A DNA stretch of 64,000 nucleotides, taken from Arcticibacterium sp964021845. GTDB lineage: Bacteria; Bacteroidota; Bacteroidia; Cytophagales; Spirosomataceae. The stretch is taken from positions 434,001-498,000 of the forward strand of contig NZ_CAXHZC010000003.1 in the NCBI RefSeq assembly GCF_964021845.1, written 5' to 3'. The notes beneath the pieces are model-generated. The model had not been told where the DNA came from. It made no database searches and was given only the letters and a program-made list of their open reading frames with translations. Each line of letters begins with the position of its first letter. Positions within the stretch are counted from its first letter, which is position 1. This document shows positions 25,685 through 35,193 of this stretch, piece after piece. Made by a program: the position numbers and the translations under genes.

Positions 25685-27045
25685 CTGTTTTTCTTATACC
25701 AATCTTTAAAACTTTCGGTGTCCATATCTGGCATTTCTCTGCTTTTATACCATGGGTTTAATGGATTATTGACCGCATAAGGCAATAGAGATACTGCTTT
25801 CTTACCTATTTTTCCGCCAATGTCGTACACCTTTGGGTTTGACAAAACGAAATTCATCACTTTCAATCCTATCTTCTTGCTTGACTCCACATGTCCAGCT
25901 TTTCCAATGACCTGTCGCCACTCATAAAGCTGCTCATGAATATTAATTTTGACTGGACAAACATTGCTGCAAGCTCCACATAAAGTAGAGGCAAATGGTA
26001 AGTCAGAGTATTCTTTGAGGTTAGTGTTTGGTGCCAAAATAGAACCAATAGGCCCTGGTACAGTCACATGATATGAGTGCCCGCCGCTTCTTCTGTAAAC
26101 CGGACAAGTGTTCATACAGGCTGCACATCTAATGCACTTTAGGCCATTCTTAAACTTAGGCAACTGTATATGTCTGCTTCGGCCGTTATCTACCAGAACC
26201 AAGTGCATTTCTTGTCCTTTTCTTGGCTTTTTGAAATGACTAGAATATGCAGTAATGGGCTGCCCTGTGCTACTTCTAGCCAATAAGCGAAGCATTACAC
26301 TCAAATGCTCTCTTTTAGGAATTATCTTCTCTAAACCCATACAGGAAATTTGAACAGGTGCTAAATGTGCCCCCATGTCTGCATTTCCTTCATTGGTGCA
26401 TACCACGTATTCGCCTGTTTCGGCTATCGCAAAATTTACCCCTGTAAGAGCGGCGTCTGCCGTCAAAAAGTCCTGGCGTAAACTTTCTCTGGCTGCTCCG
26501 GCCAAATATTTTGGGTCAAAGTTTCCTTTTTCTGTACCCCAAGACTCGTGAAAAGTATCGCTAATCTCTTCTCTTTTCAGGTGAATGGCCGGCATTACAA
26601 TATGACTAGGGTGCTCCTCTCTCAACTGGATAATCCTTTCGCCTAAGTCGGTATCTATAACCTCTATGCCGTTTTTTTCTAAATGTGGATTTAAGCCACA
26701 TTCTTCCGTGAGCATAGATTTACTCTTGACTATTTTTTTGACATTATGCTTTGCCAAAATTCCATGAACTATGGCGTTGTGCTCTTGTGCATCAGCTGCC
26801 CAGTGAACTTGAATGCCGTTCTTGATGGCATTTTGCTCAAATTCTATCAGTAAATCATGAAGATTATCAAGCACATAGTCTTTGATATTTGAGCCAGTTT
26901 CTCTCAGTAATTCCCAGTCGGGAATTCCAAAGGCGGCTACATCTCGTTTTTTACGAACACCCCATATTGACTTATTATGCCAATCGGTTCTGTCGGTATC
27001 GTTGGTTAGTTTTTCTGCTAAATCAGCGTGCTTACCTTCACTCAT
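25681..27045 (-). CDS. lutB: lactate utilization iron-sulfur protein LutB, 454 aa
   Basis: Central iron-sulfur subunit of LutABC. An N-terminal LUD-like domain ('VVCTNEGNADMGAHLAPVQISCMGLEKIIP') is followed by two ferredoxin-type [4Fe-4S] motifs: 'CIRCAACMNTCPVYRR' near residue 310 and 'CGACSNVCPVKI' near 360. It overlaps lutA and lutC by 4 bp each, so the three genes make one coupled operon. Length is close to Bacillus subtilis LutB (about 476). The N-terminus starts at the ATG at 27045 within the lutA end. Confidence 0.94.
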   Translation of the reverse strand: MSEGKHADLAEKLTNDTDRTDWHNKSIWGVRKKRDVAAFGIPDWELLRETGSNIKDYVLDNLHDLLIEFEQNAIKNGIQVHWAADAQEHNAIVHGILAKHNVKKIVKSKSMLTEECGLNPHLEKNGIEVIDTDLGERIIQLREEHPSHIVMPAIHLKREEISDTFHESWGTEKGNFDPKYLAGAARESLRQDFLTADAALTGVNFAIAETGEYVVCTNEGNADMGAHLAPVQISCMGLEKIIPKREHLSVMLRLLARSSTGQPITAYSSHFKKPRKGQEMHLVLVDNGRSRHIQLPKFKNGLKCIRCAACMNTCPVYRRSGGHSYHVTVPGPIGSILAPNTNLKEYSDLPFASTLCGACSNVCPVKINIHEQLYEWRQVIGKAGHVESSKKIGLKVMNFVLSNPKVYDIGGKIGKKAVSLLPYAVNNPLNPWYKSREMPDMDTESFKDWYKKNR

Positions 27046-27755
27046 GATGCTAAACCATTTAAAATTTCAGCAATGTGAATTACCTTAATATTTGATTTTT
27101 TTCTTTTCAAAATCCCATCAATGTGCATCAAACAAGACATATCCGCACTAGTGATATAATCTACCTCATCCGCTTCAAACTCGGCTGCTTTGTCCTGACC
27201 CATTTTAGCTGACACAGCTTCTTCACTCACACAGAACGTTCCTCCAAAACCGCAGCACTCGTCTATCTTTTCTGGATAGGAAAGCTCTAGGCCACCTACC
27301 ATTTTTAATAGCGGCTCTAGTTTAGAAAAAGGCTCAGCCACGAGTTCTGAACTTTTTGCTAATTCTAATCCACGAAGGCCATGGCAGCTTTGATGCAAGC
27401 CAACCTTGTATGGGAAATTTGACGTAAGGTTTTCTACTTTTAATACATCTGTTAAAAACTCGCAGAGTTCGTAAACCTTCGTTTGTGTACCTAAAACATG
27501 TTCTTTTAAATGCAATGTGCAGCTTCCAGAAGGACAAACCACATAGTCGGCATCTCCAAAAAGGTTTTGATTAAGTCCGTCTAGCTTTTTGGTCAAATGC
27601 TGAAAACCCGAATTAGCCATTGGCTGACCACAACAAGTTTGACTTTGATGAAACTCCACCTCACAGCCAAACTTCTCTAGGAGGTTTAAGGTAGCTATTC
27701 CAGTTTTGGGATATAACTGGTCAATATAACAAGGTACAAAAAGAGATACTTTCAA
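27042..27755 (-). CDS. lutA: lactate utilization protein LutA (CCG-domain), 237 aa
   Basis: First gene of lutABC. It has two CCG-type cysteine motifs, 'CEVEFHQSQTCCGQPMANSG' and 'KIDECCGFGGTFCV', which bind noncubane iron-sulfur clusters in heterodisulfide reductase-like proteins. It begins 'MKVSLFVPCYIDQLYPKTGIATLNLLEKFGCEVEF', the standard LutA opening. The operon order lutA-lutB-lutC is normal. In Bacteroidota it can use lactate from outside or lactate formed from deoxysugar breakdown. Confidence 0.94.
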   Translation of the reverse strand: MKVSLFVPCYIDQLYPKTGIATLNLLEKFGCEVEFHQSQTCCGQPMANSGFQHLTKKLDGLNQNLFGDADYVVCPSGSCTLHLKEHVLGTQTKVYELCEFLTDVLKVENLTSNFPYKVGLHQSCHGLRGLELAKSSELVAEPFSKLEPLLKMVGGLELSYPEKIDECCGFGGTFCVSEEAVSAKMGQDKAAEFEADEVDYITSADMSCLMHIDGILKRKKSNIKVIHIAEILNGLAS

Positions 27756-27821
27756 GATTTCCTACTGGATTATTAACAAATGAATAGCATAGTTACATCA
27801 TAGATGGATGCGGTGCAAGCC

Positions 27822-28652
27822 TTAAGAGGTTTTAACAGCAAGTTCGTAACCTATACTGTGCTTGTTGGAAATAGAAATATTTGGGTCTTTAGCCAGCTTT
27901 TTACGGAGTTTTGAAATGTACATATCCAAACTCCGGCCTACTATAACGCCTTCGTCTTCCCAAACTTCTTTTTGAATACGATTCCGCTCTATCAGTTGAT
28001 TTGGGCTGTCTGCCAAAATGCTCAGAATTTGGGTTTCTTTGTAAGTAAGTTTGATTTTTTGCTCCTCTATTTGCAGGCATTGATTGGCCATGTCAAATTC
28101 ATATTTGCCTATTTTTAATAAGTTATTCGAAGGTTTTAGTTTCCGTTTTTTGAAAATTAAGAAGAGCGTTAAGCAAGCGATAATGAATAATAGAACATAA
28201 GCAATGGTCCAATCCCTTTTCGCTTCTTGGTCAAAACTTATTTCAATGAAATAACAAGCTTTAGCAAGCTCCCTATCTTTACATGGAACCAGCTCTTTTT
28301 GGCCTTTCTGAAGAATGGCGTAGGAAAACAAGGTCTCCTGAATCAGGCACTCTTTGACACTAACTATGTATGACGTTTGCAATTCATTGTCATCCAGCTG
28401 TCTTTTTACAATGTTGACCAGAGAGTCAGGATTTAAAGAAATCGGGCCATTAAATCTTATTTGGTATTGCGTATCAGTAAGTTTTTTGACAGGTAAAACA
28501 CGTGTGGTGCTGTCGGAGTTTTGTAGCAAAACCTGATAACCTATCATTCGCATGACCACTTCTGTTTTAGCCTCATCAAAGGATGCCTGCTGTGCAGAAG
28601 GTGTCATAGTAAATAGGCCTATAAAAAGAAGAACATAGAAGAGACGAATCAT
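27822..28652 (-). CDS. membrane-anchored winged-helix transcriptional regulator, 276 aa
   Basis: A one-component regulator built as signal peptide (1-20), an exported domain (about 21-148), a transmembrane helix (about 149-167, 'WTIAYVLLFIIACLTLFLIF'), and a cytoplasmic OmpR/PhoB-type winged helix (about 183-276). The last part has 'LTYKETQILSILADSPNQLIERNRIQKEVWEDEGVIVGRSLDMYISKLRKKLAKDP'. The order is the reverse of ToxR/CadC, where the DNA-binding part is N-terminal. The exported domain has Cys residues (near 103, 124 and 133) that could form a disulfide. A secreted protein gene diverges 130 bp away and is the obvious candidate target. The signal sensed is unknown. Confidence 0.85.
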   Translation of the reverse strand: MIRLFYVLLFIGLFTMTPSAQQASFDEAKTEVVMRMIGYQVLLQNSDSTTRVLPVKKLTDTQYQIRFNGPISLNPDSLVNIVKRQLDDNELQTSYIVSVKECLIQETLFSYAILQKGQKELVPCKDRELAKACYFIEISFDQEAKRDWTIAYVLLFIIACLTLFLIFKKRKLKPSNNLLKIGKYEFDMANQCLQIEEQKIKLTYKETQILSILADSPNQLIERNRIQKEVWEDEGVIVGRSLDMYISKLRKKLAKDPNISISNKHSIGYELAVKTS

Positions 28653-28782
28653 TGCTTAAAGGTAAACTTTTGCACGGCTAGAACATTTAGTAAAAGCCCT
28701 TTTTACACTTTTTTACATATCTTTTTACAGTGTCATTTATCTTTAGGGTGATTAGCTCAGGTACTTTTATCAAAAAAAGCGA

Positions 28783-29259
28783 ATGAATAAATTTATGAAA
28801 GTAGGGGCTTCGATGTTGGTTTTTCTCTCAATTTCAATAGCCTCAAGTGCACAAGATTGGGACTCTATAATTAAAGGCGATAAGGCTTGGCTTATTGAAA
28901 GAGATAATGAAACAGAGCGGAATGAGCTAGGAAAGGACGAGCCATTTTACGCCGACCCAATAATTATAGATGGGAAGCCTTTTGATTATAATAATTTCAA
29001 CCTTCGCACCACAGGTCAATTATCTGTGGTACGAGGGGACCCATATTCTAAGGAAAGAACCAAAATTCCTTTTGAGATTAGTCTAAGAAGAAATGGCGTA
29101 ATAGTTTACCCTTCTCCCGTGCCTGTTTTTTACAAACAGTTTTATTCTATTGAGATTTCGGAGGTGTTTAAATATGCCCAAGTAAATGACCATCTGATTA
29201 TAAGACCTGTCAAAAAGGAACATTATAAAGCCAAGAGAATATTGAATTTGATTCCCTGA
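28783..29259 (+). CDS. exported protein of unknown function, 158 aa
   Basis: I do not recognise a family. There is a clean signal peptide (MNKFMKVGASMLVFLSISIASSA-Q, cleaved near residue 23), then a mature domain of about 135 residues rich in charged and aromatic residues with no cysteine or membrane helix. 'KIPFEISLRRNGVIVYPS' and 'SIEISEVFKYAQVNDHLIIRPV' look like beta strands. It diverges from the membrane-anchored regulator gene and ends one base before the convergent permease gene. It could be the regulator's target or its periplasmic ligand or modulator (inference). Confidence 0.75.
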   Translation: MNKFMKVGASMLVFLSISIASSAQDWDSIIKGDKAWLIERDNETERNELGKDEPFYADPIIIDGKPFDYNNFNLRTTGQLSVVRGDPYSKERTKIPFEISLRRNGVIVYPSPVPVFYKQFYSIEISEVFKYAQVNDHLIIRPVKKEHYKAKRILNLIP

Positions 29260-29260
29260 T

Positions 29261-31660
29261 TTATTCCTTCAAATGTTCTACTGGGTTTAGGCGTAAGGCT
29301 TTGCTGATTTGAAAAATGGCAAGTGTTATAATGATGCTCAAAAAACAAATCACCACAAAAACAAAACTCATCGTGGGCATTGAAATGCGGAAGGCATAGT
29401 TCTGAAGCCAGTCTCTTAAAACATAATATGTAAAAGGAAGAGCCAGCGATAATGCCACCAAAAGAATAAAGACAAACTCTTTTATTAGTAGCCAGTTGAC
29501 AGAGACATAATTTGCTCCCAATACCCTTCTGAGGCTTAACTCTTTTAGTCTTTTTGAAACGTTCAAAGAGAGTGTGCCCAAAACTCCGAGACTAACTAAA
29601 ATTAGAGCCAAAAGTGTGGCTAGTCGTGAAGCCTTTTTTAAGCGAATTTCTGAACCATAAAGATTGGCCAAATTCGTTTCTTGTGTTTGATAAATAAAGG
29701 GTGAGTTGGGGAAAACCTGTTGCCATTTGGCTTCAATACTTTTTTTAGCTTCGCCAAAATCAGATTCAGATAAACGTAAAGAAAGGTATCTGTAGATGTT
29801 GGAATTATTGATGTTCATAAACACCAACGGACCTATCTCTTGATGAAAACTAGCGAAGTGAAAATCAGAAAGTACGCCAATAATTTGAAAATCGCCTTGA
29901 TAAGTCTCTAAATAAACGGTTTGATTAATAGCATCTTCTGGCGTAGTAAATCCTACGTTTTTAACCGCTGTTTCATTCAAAATGATTTGATTATTGGGTT
30001 CGCTTCCTGCTTTATGGAATCTACCGGCCAAAAGCTTTAAATTATAAGTATCTGCATAAGCTTCATCTGTTTGTAAAGATTCAGCAAATACTTGTGAGGA
30101 TTGGTTGCTGTTAGTTTTCTTAATTGCGGTTCTCATACCAACCTTTCCGTCAGGAATTTCATAAGAAATGCTTCCTTTTTCCACCTCTGGTAAAGTTTCA
30201 AAGTCGGCTCTAATGGTTTTCATTTTAGAAATACCTTTTGGCGACCAATCTCTCGGAAGGGTTAAATAGACCATCTGCTGCTGGCTAAACCCGAGGTCTT
30301 TTTCAAAGAAGTAATTTATTTGCTTGTCAACCACCAAAGCTCCAAAACCTACAAAAAGTGCCATAGCAAACTGAACCCCGATAAGGAAACGCCTCAGATT
30401 TGTTTGTCCTGAAATACTCTGGAACCGGTTTTTGACAGCCAAAACCACATGTAGTTTAGAAATAATCAAAGCAGGAAAAAGAGTAGCCAACACACCAATG
30501 AGTAAACTAAAAAGAAAGGCTATTCCGAAAAAAGCAGCATTGATTTCAAATAGCGAAACCAAGGGTTTTCCTAATACCTCAGAATAATAGTTTTTCCCAG
30601 ATTGATAAATAATTAGACCGATTATAAAAGCTATAAACGAGAGTAAACAACTTTCTAAAAGCAGCTGAAAGACCAATTGCTTTCTGTTGCTGCCTAGTGT
30701 TTTTCTGATGCCAATTTCCTTTAATCTGTTGGAAGATGCCCCTAGCGAAATGTTGATGAAATTTATGATTCCAATTAGTAGCATCACCAGAGCTATGGCG
30801 AGCAGAGTGTTAATGTTTTTCTGAACAAAACCATTTTTATCTGTCAGATACAGCGTTTTATAATCTGCTAGTTTGATGCTTAAATTCTCTGAAATATCAG
30901 CAGGCGTATTTGTGCTTAACAAGTCCTCTATTGGCTTTTCTAATTGTGCAGGAGAAATACCCTTGGCAAGTTCAATGTTATTGACAGCAAACAAGTTTTG
31001 CCATTGATTAATGCTTTCATATCTGCCAAAATAACGCAAACTTTCTTTTGACATTAAAACTGGAAGCTCATCATTTATCAACTGCAAAACCGAATTATAT
31101 GGAGCTTTGGCCAAAACGCCGGAAATTCTAAAAGGTCTTCTTTCGCCACTGAAAGACTCAACTTCAAGTGTTTGGTTTAGCACCTCTGTTTTGCCAAAAT
31201 ACTTTAAAGCCATTTTCTCAGAAATCACCATGCTGTATGGGTTGTCAAGAGCTGTCTTAGCACTTCCTTGGCTTAATTTTAAGCCATACATTTCTAGAAT
31301 GTTATCGCCTAATTGAACAGATTCTGTATAGACAATATCTTCGTTTTGAAAAGTAACGCCTATGCCATCATAAGTATAAGCATTGGCCACCAGATGTGGA
31401 TATTGACTCTTCAATGCTTCCGCTAAGGGGGCAGGAGTTACAAAATCAGGCGACCTTCCCTCTTGCTTCCATTCACTCTTTAAAAGGAACTGGCGGTCAA
31501 TGTTTTTTAAGTGTTGATTGACTTGCAATTCAGACCAAGCATAGCTGCCAATAATGAAAGAAAACGCCAAACCTACAGAAGGACCTGTAAGCATCATTAA
31601 TGAAAAAGAGCGTTTTCTAATTAGGTTTCGCCAGGCTGTTTTAAGGTAGTTTTTGAGCAT
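29261..31660 (-). CDS. MacB/FtsX-type ABC transporter permease, 799 aa
   Basis: An inner-membrane permease of the large Bacteroidota group beginning 'MLKNYLKTAWRNLIRKRSFSLMMLTG'. Two MacB_PCD periplasmic domains alternate with two FtsX cores: helices at about 20-40, 285-310, 330-355, 380-405 and 425, then three helices after 670. 'NRLKEIGIRKTLGSNRKQLVFQLLLES' and 'KRLKELSLRRVLGANYVSVNWLLIKEF' are the paired coupling loops. It has no ATPase domain, so it needs a separate ATPase; the LolD-type gene at 34311-34973 is the likely partner. It is probably involved in extruding an envelope component, peptide or drug. Confidence 0.9.
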   Translation of the reverse strand: MLKNYLKTAWRNLIRKRSFSLMMLTGPSVGLAFSFIIGSYAWSELQVNQHLKNIDRQFLLKSEWKQEGRSPDFVTPAPLAEALKSQYPHLVANAYTYDGIGVTFQNEDIVYTESVQLGDNILEMYGLKLSQGSAKTALDNPYSMVISEKMALKYFGKTEVLNQTLEVESFSGERRPFRISGVLAKAPYNSVLQLINDELPVLMSKESLRYFGRYESINQWQNLFAVNNIELAKGISPAQLEKPIEDLLSTNTPADISENLSIKLADYKTLYLTDKNGFVQKNINTLLAIALVMLLIGIINFINISLGASSNRLKEIGIRKTLGSNRKQLVFQLLLESCLLSFIAFIIGLIIYQSGKNYYSEVLGKPLVSLFEINAAFFGIAFLFSLLIGVLATLFPALIISKLHVVLAVKNRFQSISGQTNLRRFLIGVQFAMALFVGFGALVVDKQINYFFEKDLGFSQQQMVYLTLPRDWSPKGISKMKTIRADFETLPEVEKGSISYEIPDGKVGMRTAIKKTNSNQSSQVFAESLQTDEAYADTYNLKLLAGRFHKAGSEPNNQIILNETAVKNVGFTTPEDAINQTVYLETYQGDFQIIGVLSDFHFASFHQEIGPLVFMNINNSNIYRYLSLRLSESDFGEAKKSIEAKWQQVFPNSPFIYQTQETNLANLYGSEIRLKKASRLATLLALILVSLGVLGTLSLNVSKRLKELSLRRVLGANYVSVNWLLIKEFVFILLVALSLALPFTYYVLRDWLQNYAFRISMPTMSFVFVVICFLSIIITLAIFQISKALRLNPVEHLKE

Positions 31661-31718
31661 AATTAAAAGTAAAAAGCCAAGAGAATAATCCCTTGACTTT
31701 TAACGTTTTTAACTTTTC

Positions 31719-32894
31719 TTATAGAGCTGCCCTAAGGAGCCGCTTGACCATATCTAGGTATAAGTTTTTTGCCTTTAAGGTGCTATATGGTGGTGAATTA
31801 GTAAAAACAATGGCGGCTGTTTTTGTACTGGGATCAAAACTAATTACTGTGGCTACACCAGGGTCTCCGCCTGTATGCGAAGCTAGTCTTGGCATAAAGC
31901 GATAATAAATAAAACTTTCCATTTCGTCATAATTCCATGATATCGCCTGATGTTTATGAACTGCTGGGAATTGAACTTTCAAAAAGTCTTTTACGGTTTC
32001 TTGTTTAAGAAACTGCTGTCCATTTGCTATTCCTTCATTTAAAAAGATTTCAAGAAACTTCGCATAGTCAACCACCGTAGTTCTCAACTGACCGTCAGGA
32101 AAATCAGGGTAACCATAATGAGGATACATCTTAGTTTCAGATTTTTTTGATATTTCATGTGGTTTAGCAATATTATCATGAGGAATATCTCGTAGAAACC
32201 AATATGAATCATTCATCCCCAGTAAGGGAAAAAAATCTTCAGCCATATAGGTTTCAAAGGGTTTTTCGGTAATCTCTTGAATTAAAAAACCAATGATAAC
32301 ATAGCCCATATTGCAATAATCCCAATAACTGCCCGGTTTCTTTACATGAAAATTGGTTTCTCTGTTATAATATGTACCGTTCTCTAGAAAATATCCCGGC
32401 ACAAAATCTTTCAATTCAATAGGTGAATCTCCACCATCTTCTAAGGTATAAAGGGGGTCTAACGTATCCCAATCGTCCTTTAAAGAAGAGGTATGAGTCA
32501 GTAGCATTCGAGCACTAATGGTTTCATTTGGAAAATTCGGGTTACGAATTTTGAAGGGTAAGTAATTATTAATGTCTGCATCTAAATCAATAAGTCCTAA
32601 ATCGGCTAACCTCATTAGAGCTGTTGCCGTGACTGGCTTAGAGCTAGAAGCTATCATAAACAATGTTTTATCGTTTACCGCTTCATTGGTTTCTATGTTT
32701 TTTATACCGTAACTTTTGTTCCAAGCTAATTCTCCATTTTTCATGTATGCGGCTTGCATACCTATAATTTCGGAGGCGTGCATTTTTTTTTCAAGGTATT
32801 GGCTTAGAGCCTCGTCACCAGGTTTTGGATTTATTTTATTACAACCAGTGAAAAGGAAAAGTATAATAGCAGGAATGATAAATGGGTTTTTCAT
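31719..32894 (-). CDS. class C-type serine hydrolase lipoprotein, 391 aa
   Basis: A beta-lactamase/transpeptidase-fold hydrolase of the AmpC/esterase group. It has a lipoprotein signal with Cys18 (LFLFTGC), the SxxK nucleophile motif at Ser83-Lys86 (SSSK), Tyr191-Cys-Asn193 as the YxN motif, and an HTG motif in 'ASHTGGDPGVAT' near the C-terminus. These are the full catalytic set. Such proteins are usually peptidases or esterases and rarely true beta-lactamases. It sits between the TolC and FtsX genes (94 and 58 bp), perhaps in the same transcript. Confidence 0.88.
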   Translation of the reverse strand: MKNPFIIPAIILFLFTGCNKINPKPGDEALSQYLEKKMHASEIIGMQAAYMKNGELAWNKSYGIKNIETNEAVNDKTLFMIASSSKPVTATALMRLADLGLIDLDADINNYLPFKIRNPNFPNETISARMLLTHTSSLKDDWDTLDPLYTLEDGGDSPIELKDFVPGYFLENGTYYNRETNFHVKKPGSYWDYCNMGYVIIGFLIQEITEKPFETYMAEDFFPLLGMNDSYWFLRDIPHDNIAKPHEISKKSETKMYPHYGYPDFPDGQLRTTVVDYAKFLEIFLNEGIANGQQFLKQETVKDFLKVQFPAVHKHQAISWNYDEMESFIYYRFMPRLASHTGGDPGVATVISFDPSTKTAAIVFTNSPPYSTLKAKNLYLDMVKRLLRAAL

Positions 32895-32988
32895 AAGTAT
32901 GATGTTTTTAGTAAGACATCTTAATATGAAAAACCCACTATGCCATTGAGCAAATTATTTTAAAAGGTAGGAGTTTGTGTGCGGTTCT

Positions 32989-34311
32989 TTAAAAAGACCA
33001 GTCTCCATTTTCATAGAACTTCAAAATCTTTTCTTGCAGCAGAAAAGCATATTTGGCCTGCACCAAATTAGAATTTGCTCTATCAAAATTGGTCTTTGCC
33101 AAAATGAACTCAATAGAATTCACTGTTCCTGCATTTATTTGAGCCTGAATGGCGTCCATATTTTCTTGATTTATGGCTACCTGGGAGAGCGTATTATTAT
33201 ACCTTTCTGACGCTAGCTCATAGTTTTGAATGGCCGTTTGAACAGCCTGATTGACCTGAAGCTTGGTTGATGCCAAATTATTTTGAGCTATTCTTTTCTG
33301 AATAGAAGCAGACTGAACCCTTGGATTAGCTTGCAGCCTACCCAAAATTGGTATACTCAGAGCTAATGAGAAAGAAGCATTTCTAGAGCCGTTTATTTGT
33401 TCAAAAAACTCTTGTTCAGGGTTAGAAGAAGCAAAAAACGTGTTCCAATCTGCAAAGAAACTCAGACTCGGAAGTTTACTACTTTTAATTGCTCTTATTC
33501 TGCTATCAAAACTTCTGATTTGATAATCAGCCGCCTTTACTTCTGGGAGGTTTTCTATAGCGTTCTCGGCTAATTCGTTCCCATATCTTTTAGCGAATAT
33601 CTCCGCATCTAAAGATTCAAATTGTGTGTTGTCCGGAAGCTGTGCATTTAACAATTGAAACAAGGCTAAGCGAGCAGCTCTTAAATTTCCAGAGGCGGTG
33701 ATTTCTGAAAATTGGTCGTTAGCCACCTGCGTTTTGATTTGTAATTCCTCCGTTTTTCCTAGAACACCTGCATTTACTCGTTTGCTTATTTGGTCTAGTT
33801 GAGTTTCTGAAGTAAGCACTTGGTTTTGAGCAATTGTATAAAGCTCCTGACTTGCCAATACATTCAAATACGCCTGAATAATTCTGATAGTAAGCTGGTT
33901 TTGCGTAGACGCCAAATTTAGTTTTTCCGACTCTACCAATAATTGATTTTGCTGAATGGTACTCTGAATTCTGAAACCTTGAAAAATGGGTTGACTCAAA
34001 CTTGCCTGAGCGTAAGTACTGTTGTAAACATCATTAATGTAGTTATTAGTAAACCTATCAATACTCCTACCGGTGTTGGTACTTTGATAAACGTCAATGC
34101 TCATAGACGGATAACGAAGGCTTTTGGCCTCGCCCAAGCTAGCAGTAGCCGCTTCGGCATTCAAAACTCCCGCCTGATAATCTGGATGGTTTTTTAAGCC
34201 TAGCTCAATGCACTCCTTTAAGGAAACACTTTGGGCATTTGCCAAACAAAGGGCAAAGGAGAAAAAGAGTGTTATATAAAATTTCATATTTCTAATCTGT
34301 GAACTGTTCAT
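32989..34311 (-). CDS. TolC-family outer-membrane efflux protein, 440 aa
   Basis: An outer-membrane channel-tunnel protein for type I secretion or efflux. It has a signal peptide (ending LANAQ, about residue 27), then two OEP repeats of long helices, e.g. 'SLKECIELGLKNHPDYQAGVLNAEAATASLGEAKS' and 'NPRVQSASIQKRIAQNNLASTKLQVNQAVQTAIQNYELA'. The ATG at 34311 overlaps the stop of the preceding ATPase gene as TAATG, which suggests coupled translation. An internal ATG at 34287 (MKFYITLFF) is an alternative start with a tighter signal peptide. No periplasmic adaptor (HlyD) gene is next to it. Confidence 0.9.
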   Translation of the reverse strand: MNSSQIRNMKFYITLFFSFALCLANAQSVSLKECIELGLKNHPDYQAGVLNAEAATASLGEAKSLRYPSMSIDVYQSTNTGRSIDRFTNNYINDVYNSTYAQASLSQPIFQGFRIQSTIQQNQLLVESEKLNLASTQNQLTIRIIQAYLNVLASQELYTIAQNQVLTSETQLDQISKRVNAGVLGKTEELQIKTQVANDQFSEITASGNLRAARLALFQLLNAQLPDNTQFESLDAEIFAKRYGNELAENAIENLPEVKAADYQIRSFDSRIRAIKSSKLPSLSFFADWNTFFASSNPEQEFFEQINGSRNASFSLALSIPILGRLQANPRVQSASIQKRIAQNNLASTKLQVNQAVQTAIQNYELASERYNNTLSQVAINQENMDAIQAQINAGTVNSIEFILAKTNFDRANSNLVQAKYAFLLQEKILKFYENGDWSF

Positions 34312-34973
34312 TAATCTACCCAGCCGTCTTTGAGCCTGATGATTCTATTACCGTATTCTGCGTTTTTTTCTGAGTGTGTTACTTGAATTATTGTGACGCC
34401 ATCTTTTTCATTTAGCTCCTTAAAAACCTTCATGATGTCGTCGGCTTGCTCAGAGTGTAAGTTTCCAGTAGGCTCATCCGCAAAAATTACTTTTGGCTCT
34501 GTTACCAATGCTCTAGCTACACCCACTAACTGCTGCTGCCCACCCGATAACTGACTAGGAAAAAGGTCTTTTTTAGCTACAATATTAAAACGGTCTAGAA
34601 TGTCTGCCACCTTGCTTTTACGCTCTGCACCAGAGATTCCTTTATAAAGTAATGGCGTTTCGATGTTCTCATAAACGGTTAGTTCGTCTATCAGATGGTA
34701 TGCTTGAAAAACAAAGCCAATGGCGTTTCTGTGGAGTTCTGTTCTACGTTTTTCGTTCAATTTCTGAACGGGCGTATCCATAAAAAGGTATTCACCCTCT
34801 GAGGCTTCTTCTAAAAGACCTAAGATGTGAAGTAAGGTAGATTTCCCCGAACCTGATGGTCCCATAATGGAAACAAACTCACCTTCTTTTACGTCAATAT
34901 TGATATTACGAAGCACGTATGTCTTACCAAAACCCGCTGGGTAATATTTAGATATGTTATTTAGTTTTATCAT
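34311..34973 (-). CDS. LolD/MacB-type ABC transporter ATPase, 220 aa
   Basis: A cytoplasmic ATPase of the MacB/LolD/FtsE class. Walker A GPSGSGKST is near residue 42, the signature 'LSGGQQQLVGVARAL' near 140, and Walker B 'VIFADEPTGNLHS' just after. 'FVFQAYHLIDELTVYENIETPLLY' is the usual Q-loop region. I use the ATG at 34973 (MIKLNNISKYY); an in-frame TTG nine codons upstream is less likely. The signature motif reads LSGGQQQ followed by L rather than R, a small departure from LolD (LSGGQQQR). It is translationally coupled to the TolC gene; its membrane partner is probably the FtsX-type permease at 29261-31660. Confidence 0.9.
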   Translation of the reverse strand: MIKLNNISKYYPAGFGKTYVLRNINIDVKEGEFVSIMGPSGSGKSTLLHILGLLEEASEGEYLFMDTPVQKLNEKRRTELHRNAIGFVFQAYHLIDELTVYENIETPLLYKGISGAERKSKVADILDRFNIVAKKDLFPSQLSGGQQQLVGVARALVTEPKVIFADEPTGNLHSEQADDIMKVFKELNEKDGVTIIQVTHSEKNAEYGNRIIRLKDGWVD

Positions 34974-35193
34974 AAATTTTAAGCTCTGAGCCTTTGGCAA
35001 TTAGCCGTGGGCTTATAGATGGATATTAATTATTCCTGAATATCCGAAATAAAAACAATGTTATACTTTTTCATAATTTGTGTTGGAGAATGACCGCAAG
35101 GCTTTTCTCTTGGCATACTAATCTTCTTAAATAATGCCAATATATATAATTCGCTTGTATTTAGATGATTGCCTTGATTTGGCTAAAAAAAAC

